Notes under the pieces: model-generated | Told to the model about the DNA's origin: nothing | Databases searched by the model: none | Seen by the model: only the letters and a program-made list of their open reading frames with translations | Shown: in pieces, positions 1-5,830 of the stretch | How positions within the stretch are numbered: the first letter of the stretch is position 1 | Layout: every line of letters starts with the position of its first letter | NCBI GenBank assembly: GCA_003506895.1 | Contig: DNXO01000021.1 | Coordinates: forward strand, 2,185 to 22,535 | From: Acetobacteraceae bacterium | Lineage (GTDB): Bacteria > Pseudomonadota > Alphaproteobacteria > Acetobacterales > Acetobacteraceae | DNA: 20,351 nucleotides | Direction: 5' to 3' | Position numbers and translations under genes: made by a program

Positions 1-2110
1 CGAAGTCGCCGAACTGCGCTTCCCACAGCACCAGCGTGCGCGGATCGGCCAGCGAGTAACCATAGTCGAATCCCAGCACGCCTGCTTCCGACAGCAGCGA
101 GTTGTAGAGTTCGATCTTCGCCTGTTCCGGCGCGATATTGTTCAGCGGCGTGTATTCATGCTGGCTGAGCTGGTCGATCAGCACCGCGTGCCGCTGGCTG
201 AACGTGCCGCGCTGGACGTCTTCGCCGGACAGGCGGACGCGATGGCCGTCCAGCAGCAGGGTGCCGAACGCCAGTGCCTCGCCGGTCGCCCAGTCGATGC
301 CCTCACCGCTGTCGATCGCCTGCTTCTTTGCTTCCAACTGACGGGCGATCTTGGGATTGACGTTGAAGCCTTCCGGCACACGCGAAAGCGCGGCGCCGAC
401 CTGCTTCAGATGATCCAGCGAGACCGCGGTGTCTTCCTCGACATGCGGCATATCGTCCCGCTCCGGCGGGTGGAAGCCGGCCCAGTGGCCTTCCAGCCAG
501 TCGGCCTTGTTCGGCTTGTAGGATTTCGCCGCATTGTTGGCGTCTTCCAGGGTCTTGGTGAATTCGTCCAGCATCGCCTTCGAATCAGCGGCGGGAACGG
601 CGCCCTCGGCGGCCAGTTTCTCCGCATAAAGGGTCCGGGTCGTCTTCAGCCCGCCGATCGCCCTGTACATCAGCGGCTGGGTGAACGCCGGCTCATCGGT
701 TTCGTTATGGCCGTGACGGCGATAGCAGACGATGTCCAGCACGATGTCGCTGCCGAACTTCATGCGATATTCCGCTGCCATGCGGGCGCAGAAGATCACC
801 GCTTCAGGATTGTCGCCGTTCACGTGAAGGATCGGCGCCTGGATCGATTTCGCCACGTCCGTGCAATACAGACCTGAGTAGGCATGTGCCGGAACGGTGG
901 TGAAGCCGATCTGGTTGTTGACGATCACGTGGATCGTCCCGCCGGTGCGGTAGCCGATCAACTGGCTCATTGCCAGAGTCTCATACACCAGGCCCTGGCC
1001 GGCGAACGCGGCATCGCCATGCATCAGGATCGCCATCACCGAACGGCGGCCCTTGGTATCGCCGGCGCGGTCCTGGCGGGCGCGAACCTTGCCGACCACG
1101 ACCGGATCGACGGCTTCCAGATGCGACGGGTTGGGCTGCAACGAGAGATGGACGGTGTGCCCGGCGATCTCCACGTCGGTGGAGGTGCCCAGGTGGTACT
1201 TCACGTCGCCCGAACCCTGCACGTCGTCCGGCTTGAAGCTTTCGCCGCCGAATTCGCTGAACAGCGCCGTCAGCGGCTTCTTCACGATATTGACAAGCGT
1301 GTTCAGGCGGCCGCGGTGCGGCATGCCGATCGCGACTTCCACCACGCCATCGGCCGCGGCGGTTTCGATCATCGCGTGCAGGGCGGGAATGGTGACCTCG
1401 CCGCCTTCAAGCCCGAACCGCTTGGTGGTGACGTAGCGCTTTTGGCAGAACGCCTCGAACCCTTCGGCCTCGGTCAGGCGGTGCAGCACGGTGCGCTTTT
1501 CGTCGGCGCTGAGGAAGTTCAGCCAGGGGGCACCCTCGACCTTGCGCTGGATCCAGGACTTCTGCTCCGGGTCCTGGATGTGCATGAACTCCACGCCGAT
1601 TGGGCCGCAGTAGGTCTGCCGGAGGATCTGCATGATCTCGCGCAGCGTGGCGGTTTCGCGACCGAGCACGTTGTCGATGAAAATCGGGGCGTCCAAGTCG
1701 GCCGCGGTGAAGCCATAGGACGCGGGATCGAGTTCGGGGTGCGGGGCCGGTGTGGTGAGACCGAGCGGGTCGAGCTTCGCTTCGAGGTGGCCGCGCACGC
1801 GATAGGAGCGGATCAGCATCAACGCGCGCAAGGAGGCTATGGTCGCGGCGCGAACCTGATCCGGGGCGAGTCCGCCGGGCACCGCCGGCTTTGGCACGGA
1901 CTCGTCATCCGCGAAGCGCGGGCGGGGCGCCCATGAGGCACCGCTGGCGTCTTCCAGGACGGCACGGGCTTCGTCGTTCATGGCGGCGAACAGATCGGCG
2001 AAACTGGGATCGACGGCGGATGGATTACTGGCCCATCTTGCATAGAGGTCGGCCAGAAACGCTGCATTGGCGCCATTGAAGGCAGACGCCAGGATATCCA
2101 TACCCGCCAT
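1..2110 (-). CDS. sucA: 2-oxoglutarate dehydrogenase E1 component, 3'-truncated by window edge
   Basis: Thiamine-diphosphate-dependent E1 of the 2-oxoglutarate dehydrogenase complex of the TCA cycle; it decarboxylates 2-oxoglutarate and passes the succinyl group to the E2 lipoyl domain (family knowledge). About 703 codons are visible, open to the left edge; the family is usually about 930-990 residues, so the C-terminal quarter lies outside. Visible: an N-terminal E2-binding-type segment (FLADLYARWASNPSAVD), then VEFMHIQDPEQKSWIQ, GMPHRGRLNTLVN, the HLGTS and GDAAFAGQG motifs of the cofactor-binding domain, VNNQIGFTT and RRHGHNETDEP. The ATG at 2110 is preceded by AGGGA with a 9-nt gap; an in-frame ATG at 2101 is the alternative. 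The gene appears monocistronic at its 5' side. E2 (sucB) would be expected just beyond the left edge. Identification is very secure. Confidence 0.97.
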   Translation of the reverse strand, partial: MAGMDILASAFNGANAAFLADLYARWASNPSAVDPSFADLFAAMNDEARAVLEDASGASWAPRPRFADDESVPKPAVPGGLAPDQVRAATIASLRALMLIRSYRVRGHLEAKLDPLGLTTPAPHPELDPASYGFTAADLDAPIFIDNVLGRETATLREIMQILRQTYCGPIGVEFMHIQDPEQKSWIQRKVEGAPWLNFLSADEKRTVLHRLTEAEGFEAFCQKRYVTTKRFGLEGGEVTIPALHAMIETAAADGVVEVAIGMPHRGRLNTLVNIVKKPLTALFSEFGGESFKPDDVQGSGDVKYHLGTSTDVEIAGHTVHLSLQPNPSHLEAVDPVVVGKVRARQDRAGDTKGRRSVMAILMHGDAAFAGQGLVYETLAMSQLIGYRTGGTIHVIVNNQIGFTTVPAHAYSGLYCTDVAKSIQAPILHVNGDNPEAVIFCARMAAEYRMKFGSDIVLDIVCYRRHGHNETDEPAFTQPLMYRAIGGLKTTRTLYAEKLAAEGAVPAADSKAMLDEFTKTLEDANNAAKSYKPNKADWLEGHWAGFHPPERDDMPHVEEDTAVSLDHLKQVGAALSRVPEGFNVNPKIARQLEAKKQAIDSGEGIDWATGEALAFGTLLLDGHRVRLSGEDVQRGTFSQRHAVLIDQLSQHEYTPLNNIAPEQAKIELYNSLLSEAGVLGFDYGYSLADPRTLVLWEAQFGDF

Positions 2111-2227
2111 TTGTTACGGTCCCTTATTTGTCCGTGCCGCGCCTCTTAAAGAAGCCGAACCCGCGCGGAAACCCCCTTCCGGCATCCGCTGGGTTGCTCC
2201 CACCGCATGTCGGGGCGCGTTTGTTCA

Positions 2228-2256
2228 GGCGTAAGTGGCGAAATCACGGCTGCCAA
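2228..2256 (-). promoter_or_regulatory. candidate sucA promoter
   Basis: On the minus strand a TTGGCA hexamer (2256-2251) is followed after 17 bases by TACGCC (2233-2228), roughly 120 bp before the sucA start. The spacing suits a sigma-70-type promoter, but the -10 match is weak. This is a guess from spacing only. Confidence 0.25.
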
Positions 2257-2275
2257 ATGCCCATTGAAAGCAAAT

Positions 2276-2311
2276 GATGCGCCAAGCGACCGCTTGGCCG
2301 CCTGACGCATC
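2276..2311 (-). terminator. hairpin downstream of the DUF2852 gene, possible terminator
   Basis: GCCAAGC (2281-2287) pairs perfectly with GCTTGGC (2292-2298) around a 4-base loop. An outer GATGC/GCATC pair can close the structure with a bulge. It lies about 50 bp past the DUF2852 stop. Read on the minus strand it is followed only by a broken T-rich stretch (ATTTGCTTTC), so it is at best a weak intrinsic terminator. Confidence 0.35.
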
Positions 2312-2333
2312 GGTAGGTGGTAGCCGGTTTAGG

Positions 2334-2349
2334 TTAATGCAACCTTAAC
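2334..2349. promoter_or_regulatory. full CtrA-type box, TTAA-N7-TTAAC
   Basis: TTAA at 2334-2337, seven bases, then TTAAC at 2345-2349. This is an exact match to the CtrA binding consensus known from Caulobacter and other alphaproteobacteria. It lies between the stop of the DUF2852 gene and the sucA promoter region, about 225 bp upstream of the sucA start, in otherwise GC-rich DNA. Whether CtrA acts here is inference. Confidence 0.4.
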
Positions 2350-2357
2350 ACGGTATC

Positions 2358-2909
2358 TTAGGCGCTTGGCTGCTCTTCGGTCGGCGGAGCAGGGGGCCGA
2401 GCCCGACGCTCCGCCATGAACTGGTCGAACTCCGATTTATCTTTCGCGAACCGCAGGCGATCGAGGAAGGCGCCGAAGTCTTTCTGCTCTTCCTCCATGC
2501 GCCGCAGGGTTTCAGCCTTATATTCGTCAAACGCCCGGTTGCCGGACGATGATCCCGCACCGCTGGACGGGCCGCACGCCCATGACTTCCAATTCGCCCA
2601 GGGGCCAGCCTCCTGCGCGTATTGCTGATACATCGCGCGGCGGCGACGGCCGAAGCAACCCATGCGTCCACTCCCGATCATATAAATGAGTAAAGCCAGT
2701 CCGACCGGCCACCAGAAGATGAAACCGAGGATCGTGAAGGCGATGGCAGCCGGGCGGCTAAAGCCCGCCGGATGCCAGAAGGGCGGCCCGCCCCAGGCCT
2801 GATTGGCCCAGCCCGGACCGTTGTTCGGCTGTTGCCACTGGCGACCTTGGGCGTTGCCCCACTGTCCCTGGTTCCAGCCGGAAGCGTCTTGGTTGGCAGC
2901 GCTCGTCAT
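2358..2909 (-). CDS. DUF2852 family small membrane protein
   Basis: 183 residues from the chosen start. The N-terminal 50 or so residues are low-complexity, rich in Q, N, G and W. One hydrophobic segment (about residues 54-82, AIAFTILGFIFWWPVGLALL) is followed by a basic stretch GRRRRAMYQQ. A charged, probably helical tail (FDEYKAETLRRMEEEQKDF, then LDRLRFAKDKSEFDQFMAERR) is the recognisable DUF2852 signature, a family of unknown function common in alphaproteobacteria. The ATG at 2909 is preferred because GAGG sits 6-7 bases upstream. A TTG at 2969 would add 20 residues but reads through the palindrome at 2925-2945, which is better explained as an operator. It lies downstream of a TetR gene on the same strand with a 126-bp gap, and is probably controlled by it. 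Function unknown. Confidence 0.88.
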   Translation of the reverse strand: MTSAANQDASGWNQGQWGNAQGRQWQQPNNGPGWANQAWGGPPFWHPAGFSRPAAIAFTILGFIFWWPVGLALLIYMIGSGRMGCFGRRRRAMYQQYAQEAGPWANWKSWACGPSSGAGSSSGNRAFDEYKAETLRRMEEEQKDFGAFLDRLRFAKDKSEFDQFMAERRARPPAPPTEEQPSA

Positions 2910-2924
2910 CGAGGGCCTCATGTT

Positions 2925-2945
2925 AATGTAAGATACATTTACATT
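2925..2945. promoter_or_regulatory. 21-bp palindromic operator before the DUF2852 gene
   Basis: AATGTAA-N7-TTACATT with perfect 7-bp arms, 15 bp upstream of the preferred DUF2852 start. A TTGACG hexamer (minus strand, 2969-2964) lies just upstream and could be the -35, placing the palindrome over the -10/start region as expected for a repressor site. It shares ATGT and TTTACAT at identical spacing with the palindrome at 3681-3701 next to the tetR start. Confidence 0.6.
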
Positions 2946-3035
2946 GGGGTTGGCGACGCGGGTCGTCAAGCGGTTCGAAGGGACAATTCGGACGATCAGG
3001 AGGCGACGGTGGCGTCACTTTCTCTTGTGTGGCGG

Positions 3036-3683
3036 CTATTCGCCCCCGGCCAATCCCAGACTTTGCAGGTACAACAGCACCCCAGCCTCCAGCAGCTCCT
3101 CCGCCGCCATTGGCAGCTTTCGCCGTCCCGGCCCCTCCCGCACGAACAGCGCCGCGATCCCGTGCGCCATCGACCAGATATGCAACGCCATCATCAGGGA
3201 AGGCGGCCGGCGGCCCTTCGGCAGGGTCGCGGCGACCTGGTCCGCCGCCTCCCGCAGCACCGCGAAGGCCCGGTCACCTGCTGCCTGCAATCCGGGATGG
3301 GATTCCATCGCCAAATGCGAATCGAACATCGCCGCGTAATACGCGGGCTGGTCGCGGGCAAAGGCCAGATAGGCGCGGCCAAGATCCTCGAACGCCCGCA
3401 CGGGTTGTGGCCTGCCGCCATTCCACGCATTTGCCAGCCGTTCGGCGAAAAGGTCGTAGCCGCGCACCGCGACCTCGACCAGTAAGGCTTCGGCATCGCG
3501 GAAATGCCGGTATGGTGCGGCGGGGCTTACACCGGCGAGCCGAGCAGCCTCGGCGACGGTGAAGCCGGCCGGGCCCTTGGCGGCGATCAACTCCAGCGCC
3601 GCATCGATCAAAGCTTCGCGCAGGTTGCCGTGGTGATAGCCGCGACGCCCCGAACCGCTGTCCCCGGGTCCAGACCAACTCAT
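3036..3683 (-). CDS. TetR/AcrR-family regulator with WHG domain
   Basis: 215-residue one-component repressor-type protein. The N-terminal TetR DNA-binding domain spans about residues 17-68, with helix-turn-helix FTVAEAARLAGVSPAAPYRHF and the conserved YRHF recognition end. The C-terminal half fits the WHG ligand-binding domain (W170, H174, G175 within LHIWSMAHGIAALF). Its ligand cannot be told from sequence. The ATG at 3683 is the only plausible start for an intact HTH, yet no Shine-Dalgarno precedes it and the palindrome at 3681-3701 begins at the start codon, so a leaderless or very short-leader mRNA with direct autorepression is likely (inference). It lies 126 bp upstream of the DUF2852 gene, which carries a related operator. 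Confidence 0.93.
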   Translation of the reverse strand: MSWSGPGDSGSGRRGYHHGNLREALIDAALELIAAKGPAGFTVAEAARLAGVSPAAPYRHFRDAEALLVEVAVRGYDLFAERLANAWNGGRPQPVRAFEDLGRAYLAFARDQPAYYAAMFDSHLAMESHPGLQAAGDRAFAVLREAADQVAATLPKGRRPPSLMMALHIWSMAHGIAALFVREGPGRRKLPMAAEELLEAGVLLYLQSLGLAGGE

Positions 3684-3701
3684 GTGAATGGTTTTTACAT
3701 G
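3681..3701. promoter_or_regulatory. 21-bp palindromic operator at the tetR start
   Basis: CATGTGAA-N5-TTTACATG has 8-bp arms with one mismatch and overlaps the tetR ATG. Aligned base for base with the palindrome at 2925-2945 it agrees at 12 of 21 positions, all but one of them in the arms. A TTGAAA hexamer (minus strand, 3715-3710) could be the -35. Confidence 0.55.
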
Positions 3702-3796
3702 GATACGGCTTTCAATCCAGCCGGTATGCGGGAAGGTCCGGTACGGTTCGTGATCTGGCCGTAGGGTTTGGGGAGGGCTGGTTCAACCCAACCCGG

Positions 3797-3832
3797 AAAA
3801 TGGTCCGGCGGCGGCCTGAGCGGCGCCGCCGG
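3797..3832 (-). terminator. intrinsic terminator of the PEP-CTERM gene
   Basis: CCGGCGGCG (3805-3813) pairs perfectly with CGCCGCCGG (3824-3832) around a 10-base loop. Read on the minus strand, ATTTT follows within 4 bases. It starts about 10 bp after the stop codon of the glycine-rich gene. Confidence 0.6.
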
Positions 3833-3841
3833 CCTTGAAGG

Positions 3842-4750
3842 TTAAACGCTTTTGCGCTTCCCGCGGAACTTCGCGCCGAGGGCCACCAGGCCAGTGGCGA
3901 ACAATGCCAGGGAGGCCGGCTCTGGGGTTGAGGTTGGCCCTGAGGACGGCAGCACGATCGTATCGCTCAGGGTGATGTAAATCTGGCCGTCGCCGGCGTT
4001 GTTGGCGCCGACGAGGTTGGTAAGCGTGCCAAGAACGTAGGACCCGCCGCCACCGCCGGCTTCGTAGCAACCGCCGCCACCGCCACCGCTGTATCCACCA
4101 CCGGCACCGCCGCCGCAGTTTAGGCCGCCAGCGGCCCCGCCACCGAATCCACCATCGGCATCGCCACCTGTACCGCCGGCGCCGCCAAGCAGGAACGATG
4201 CACCTCCTCCACCCTCGGAACCGTCGGCGCCGGAGGTGTAGAAGCCACCGCCGCCGCCAGCGGCTGAGGCCCCGCCACCGTTGCCGTCCGTGCCGCCGGC
4301 GCCACCGCTGCTTACCCCTGAAGGGGTGGTGCTGGCCTGTGCCGCCCCGCTGCTTCCCGCTCGGCCGGCGCCACCGCCGGCAACCACCAAAGGTGTAAAG
4401 CCTGATAAGTCTGTTCCACCGACCTGAACGATAAAGCTTCCGCCGCCGCCGCCGGCACGGCCACTGCTGTCGCTGCCGCCAATACCGCCAACGAGAAGTT
4501 CGAGGGTTTCACCCGCCGTCAGGCCGATGTCGGCGGCAACCTCGGCACCGAGCCCGCCAGCACCGGAGTTGCTGGTGCCGCCCTGAGCGCCGAGGGCGGT
4601 AATGCTGTAGTTACCAGTGGTACCGACGGTGCAGGTTACGATTCCGCCGGTGTAACCGAACAGGCCGGAACAGTCCGGACTGGCGGAGGCCATCGAGATG
4701 CTGCCGGTGAGCGCCGCGAAGGACGTTGCGACGAATAGGGACAATTTCAT
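3842..4750 (-). CDS. secreted glycine-rich PEP-CTERM protein
   Basis: 302 residues. A Sec signal peptide spans residues 1-23 (MKLSLFVATSFAALTGSISM, cleavage near ASA-SP). A small N-terminal domain with paired cysteines (PDCSGLFGY, GIVTCTVG) follows, then about 180 residues of glycine-rich repeats (AGGGGGSF, GGGGGFYTSG, SEGGGGASFLLGG, AGGGGGSYVLG). These resemble the glycine-rich domain of ALK/LTK-type and other extracellular proteins. The C-terminus is a PEP-CTERM signal: PEP at about 276-278, a hydrophobic stretch SLALFATGLVALGA, then basic KFRGKRK. By family knowledge such tails are processed by an exosortase, and many cargo proteins go to the cell surface or exopolysaccharide matrix. No exosortase lies in this window. 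It has a sigma-54-type promoter, and a weak GGGG ribosome site 8 bases before the ATG. The exact role is unknown. Confidence 0.88.
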   Translation of the reverse strand: MKLSLFVATSFAALTGSISMASASPDCSGLFGYTGGIVTCTVGTTGNYSITALGAQGGTSNSGAGGLGAEVAADIGLTAGETLELLVGGIGGSDSSGRAGGGGGSFIVQVGGTDLSGFTPLVVAGGGAGRAGSSGAAQASTTPSGVSSGGAGGTDGNGGGASAAGGGGGFYTSGADGSEGGGGASFLLGGAGGTGGDADGGFGGGAAGGLNCGGGAGGGYSGGGGGGCYEAGGGGGSYVLGTLTNLVGANNAGDGQIYITLSDTIVLPSSGPTSTPEPASLALFATGLVALGAKFRGKRKSV

Positions 4751-4796
4751 GTGGTAACCCCGCGAAGTCCATCACGTTGCATTTCGTCAAGGCGGA

Positions 4797-4812
4797 AGCA
4801 GTTTCCGTGCCA
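4797..4812 (-). promoter_or_regulatory. sigma-54 (-24/-12) promoter of the PEP-CTERM gene
   Basis: The minus strand reads TGGCACGGAAACTGCT. Against the RpoN consensus TGGCACR-N4-TTGCW the GG and GC elements are at the exact spacing, and only one consensus base differs (C for the first T of TTGC). The predicted start, about 12 bases past the GC, is near 4786, giving a leader of about 36 nt before the ATG at 4750. Sigma-54 control of PEP-CTERM genes through PrsK/PrsR is established in other bacteria, which supports the call. Confidence 0.62.
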
Positions 4813-4844
4813 ATATTAAATATCAATGGGTTACCGAAGGGCGG

Positions 4845-4895
4845 CACGGTCTCCAGTTGTTAATTGTAAAATTTATTGACACCCTTCACGGTCTC
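4845..4895 (-). promoter_or_regulatory. direct repeat upstream of the sigma-54 promoter, possible activator sites
   Basis: CACGGTCTC occurs at 4845-4853 and again at 4887-4895, 42 bp apart (four helical turns), about 60 and 105 bp upstream of the predicted sigma-54 start. The DNA between is strongly AT-rich (4858-4880). Position, phasing and orientation suit enhancer-binding-protein sites. The identity of the activator is inference. Confidence 0.3.
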
Positions 4896-4960
4896 TCATC
4901 CCCCTTTTGCGCCCCGACCCGCACGATAAAGGCGTCCCGCGCCCAAGGCTTGGGTGGCGG

Positions 4961-4989
4961 AAAAAGCCCGGCCACCGAAGCGGCCGGGC
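4961..4989 (-). terminator. strong intrinsic terminator without an obvious gene
   Basis: GCCCGGCC (4966-4973) pairs perfectly with GGCCGGGC (4982-4989) around an 8-base loop. On the minus strand the stem is followed directly by TTTTT (4965-4961). No convincing minus-strand protein gene lies between it and yggT at 5217, so it either ends a small RNA or insulates the PEP-CTERM promoter. Confidence 0.7.
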
Positions 4990-5010
4990 AAGGTCTGGTC
5001 CGGGTGACAT

Positions 5011-5028
5011 GGATCAAGAAAATGATCC
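5011..5028. other. small hairpin in the yggT upstream region
   Basis: GGATCA (5011-5016) and TGATCC (5023-5028) pair perfectly around a 6-base loop. It lies just upstream (minus strand) of the orphan terminator and could be part of the same small transcript. Nothing else supports it. Confidence 0.3.
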
Positions 5029-5090
5029 GATCGGCGGTCTCGTGTGTTGCGGCACGGCCAGCCGATGTCCAACCATGACTCATCCACCGT

Positions 5091-5126
5091 TATCCCACTG
5101 TGATTTGCTATCCCTTTGTGATTTGC
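5091..5126 (+). repeat. 18-bp tandem repeat upstream of yggT
   Basis: TATCCCACTGTGATTTGC at 5091-5108 is followed with no gap by TATCCCTTTGTGATTTGC at 5109-5126; the copies differ at two adjacent bases. The pair ends about 90 bp before the yggT start, where a promoter or operator would sit. Confidence 0.75.
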
Positions 5127-5216
5127 AGGGGCGCGTTTATCACCCGGCCGTTAGCGCAGTTGCGGATCACGGCCGCCATCGCTAGGTTCCGCGCCCGAAT
5201 CTGGAGTGTTCACCAA

Positions 5217-5531
5217 ATGATCAGCACGCTGTTCTGGCTGCTGGATGAGCTGCTGAATCTGTACATCTGGGCCGTGATCATCGCGGCGCTGTTCGGCATG
5301 CTTGCCTCTTTCGGCGTGCTGGACACGCGCAACCGCACGGTCTGGATGATCGGCGATTTCCTGTATCGCCTGACGGAACCGGCCCTGCGCCCCATCCGCA
5401 ACATCCTGCCCAATTTCGGGAACATCGACCTCAGCCCGCTGATCCTGCTGCTGTTGCTGCAGGCCGCCCGCATGCTACTCGGCAAAATCGCGGCCGTGAT
5501 CATCACGGGGTCGATGCAGTATCTGCTTTGA
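5217..5531 (+). CDS. yggT: YggT family membrane protein
   Basis: 104 residues with two hydrophobic segments, the arrangement of the YggT family: LYIWAVIIAALFGMLASF near the N-terminus and LSPLILLLLLQAARMLL near the C-terminus. A conserved polar stretch with FLYRLTEPALRPIRNILP lies between them. Family members are small inner-membrane proteins linked to osmotic or ion homeostasis and, in some bacteria, to cell division; the biochemical role is unsettled. The ATG at 5217 has GGAG about 10 bases upstream and matches the family N-terminus. A longer in-frame reading from 5100 would add 39 residues that do not look like protein. The stop overlaps the next start (TTGA), forming an operon with DUF167 and folD. 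Confidence 0.93.
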   Translation: MISTLFWLLDELLNLYIWAVIIAALFGMLASFGVLDTRNRTVWMIGDFLYRLTEPALRPIRNILPNFGNIDLSPLILLLLLQAARMLLGKIAAVIITGSMQYLL

Positions 5532-5830
5532 CCGCATTTTGGCGGGTCCTGCCCGATGGCGTGAGCGTGACCGTGAAGGTCCAGCCGAAATCGCGGCGTC
5601 CCGGTATTCAGGGGCGGGCGGAGTCCGCGCATGGACCGTGCCTGCGGATCGGCGTGAACGAACCGCCGGAAGACGGACGCGCCAACCGCGCCGTTTGTGC
5701 GGTCCTGGCCGAAGCACTGCGCGTCCCCGCCTCCTCCGTCGCCGTGACGCTGGGTCAGACCAGCCGGGAAAAGACCCTGCATGTCGCTGGCGATGCCTCC
5801 CTTTTGATCGAGAAACTGGAAACCCTGTGA
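5528..5830 (+). CDS. DUF167 (YggU) family protein
   Basis: 100 residues with the DUF167 pattern: VSVTVKVQPKSRRPGI near the N-terminus, then GPCLRIGVNEPPEDGRANRAVCAVLAEAL, then VPASSVAVTLGQTSREKTLHV. This is a small alpha/beta fold of unknown function, widely found next to yggT. The start is a TTG (5528-5530) inside the overlap with the yggT stop, and no ATG occurs near the conserved N-terminus, so translation is probably coupled to yggT. Its own stop overlaps the GTG start of folD by four bases. Confidence 0.92.
   Translation: MTAFWRVLPDGVSVTVKVQPKSRRPGIQGRAESAHGPCLRIGVNEPPEDGRANRAVCAVLAEALRVPASSVAVTLGQTSREKTLHVAGDASLLIEKLETL

Noticed and set aside
158..1936. Long plus-strand open frames (for example 158-877 and 884-1936)
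   Set aside because: They are antisense to sucA, whose minus-strand frame shows clear family motifs throughout; high GC keeps the opposite frames open.
4020..4470. Simple-sequence repeats as a CRISPR or minisatellite array
   Set aside because: The repetition is degenerate glycine codons (GGC, GGT, GGA) of the coding region, without fixed repeat and spacer lengths.
4753..4835. GGTAACCC/GGGTTACC pair in the PEP-CTERM upstream region as a riboswitch closing stem
   Set aside because: With the predicted sigma-54 start near 4786 the upstream copy is outside the transcript, and no known aptamer motif is visible.
4886..5083. 65-codon minus-strand open frame between the PEP-CTERM gene and yggT
   Set aside because: It runs through the strong terminator at 4961-4989 and shows no family features.
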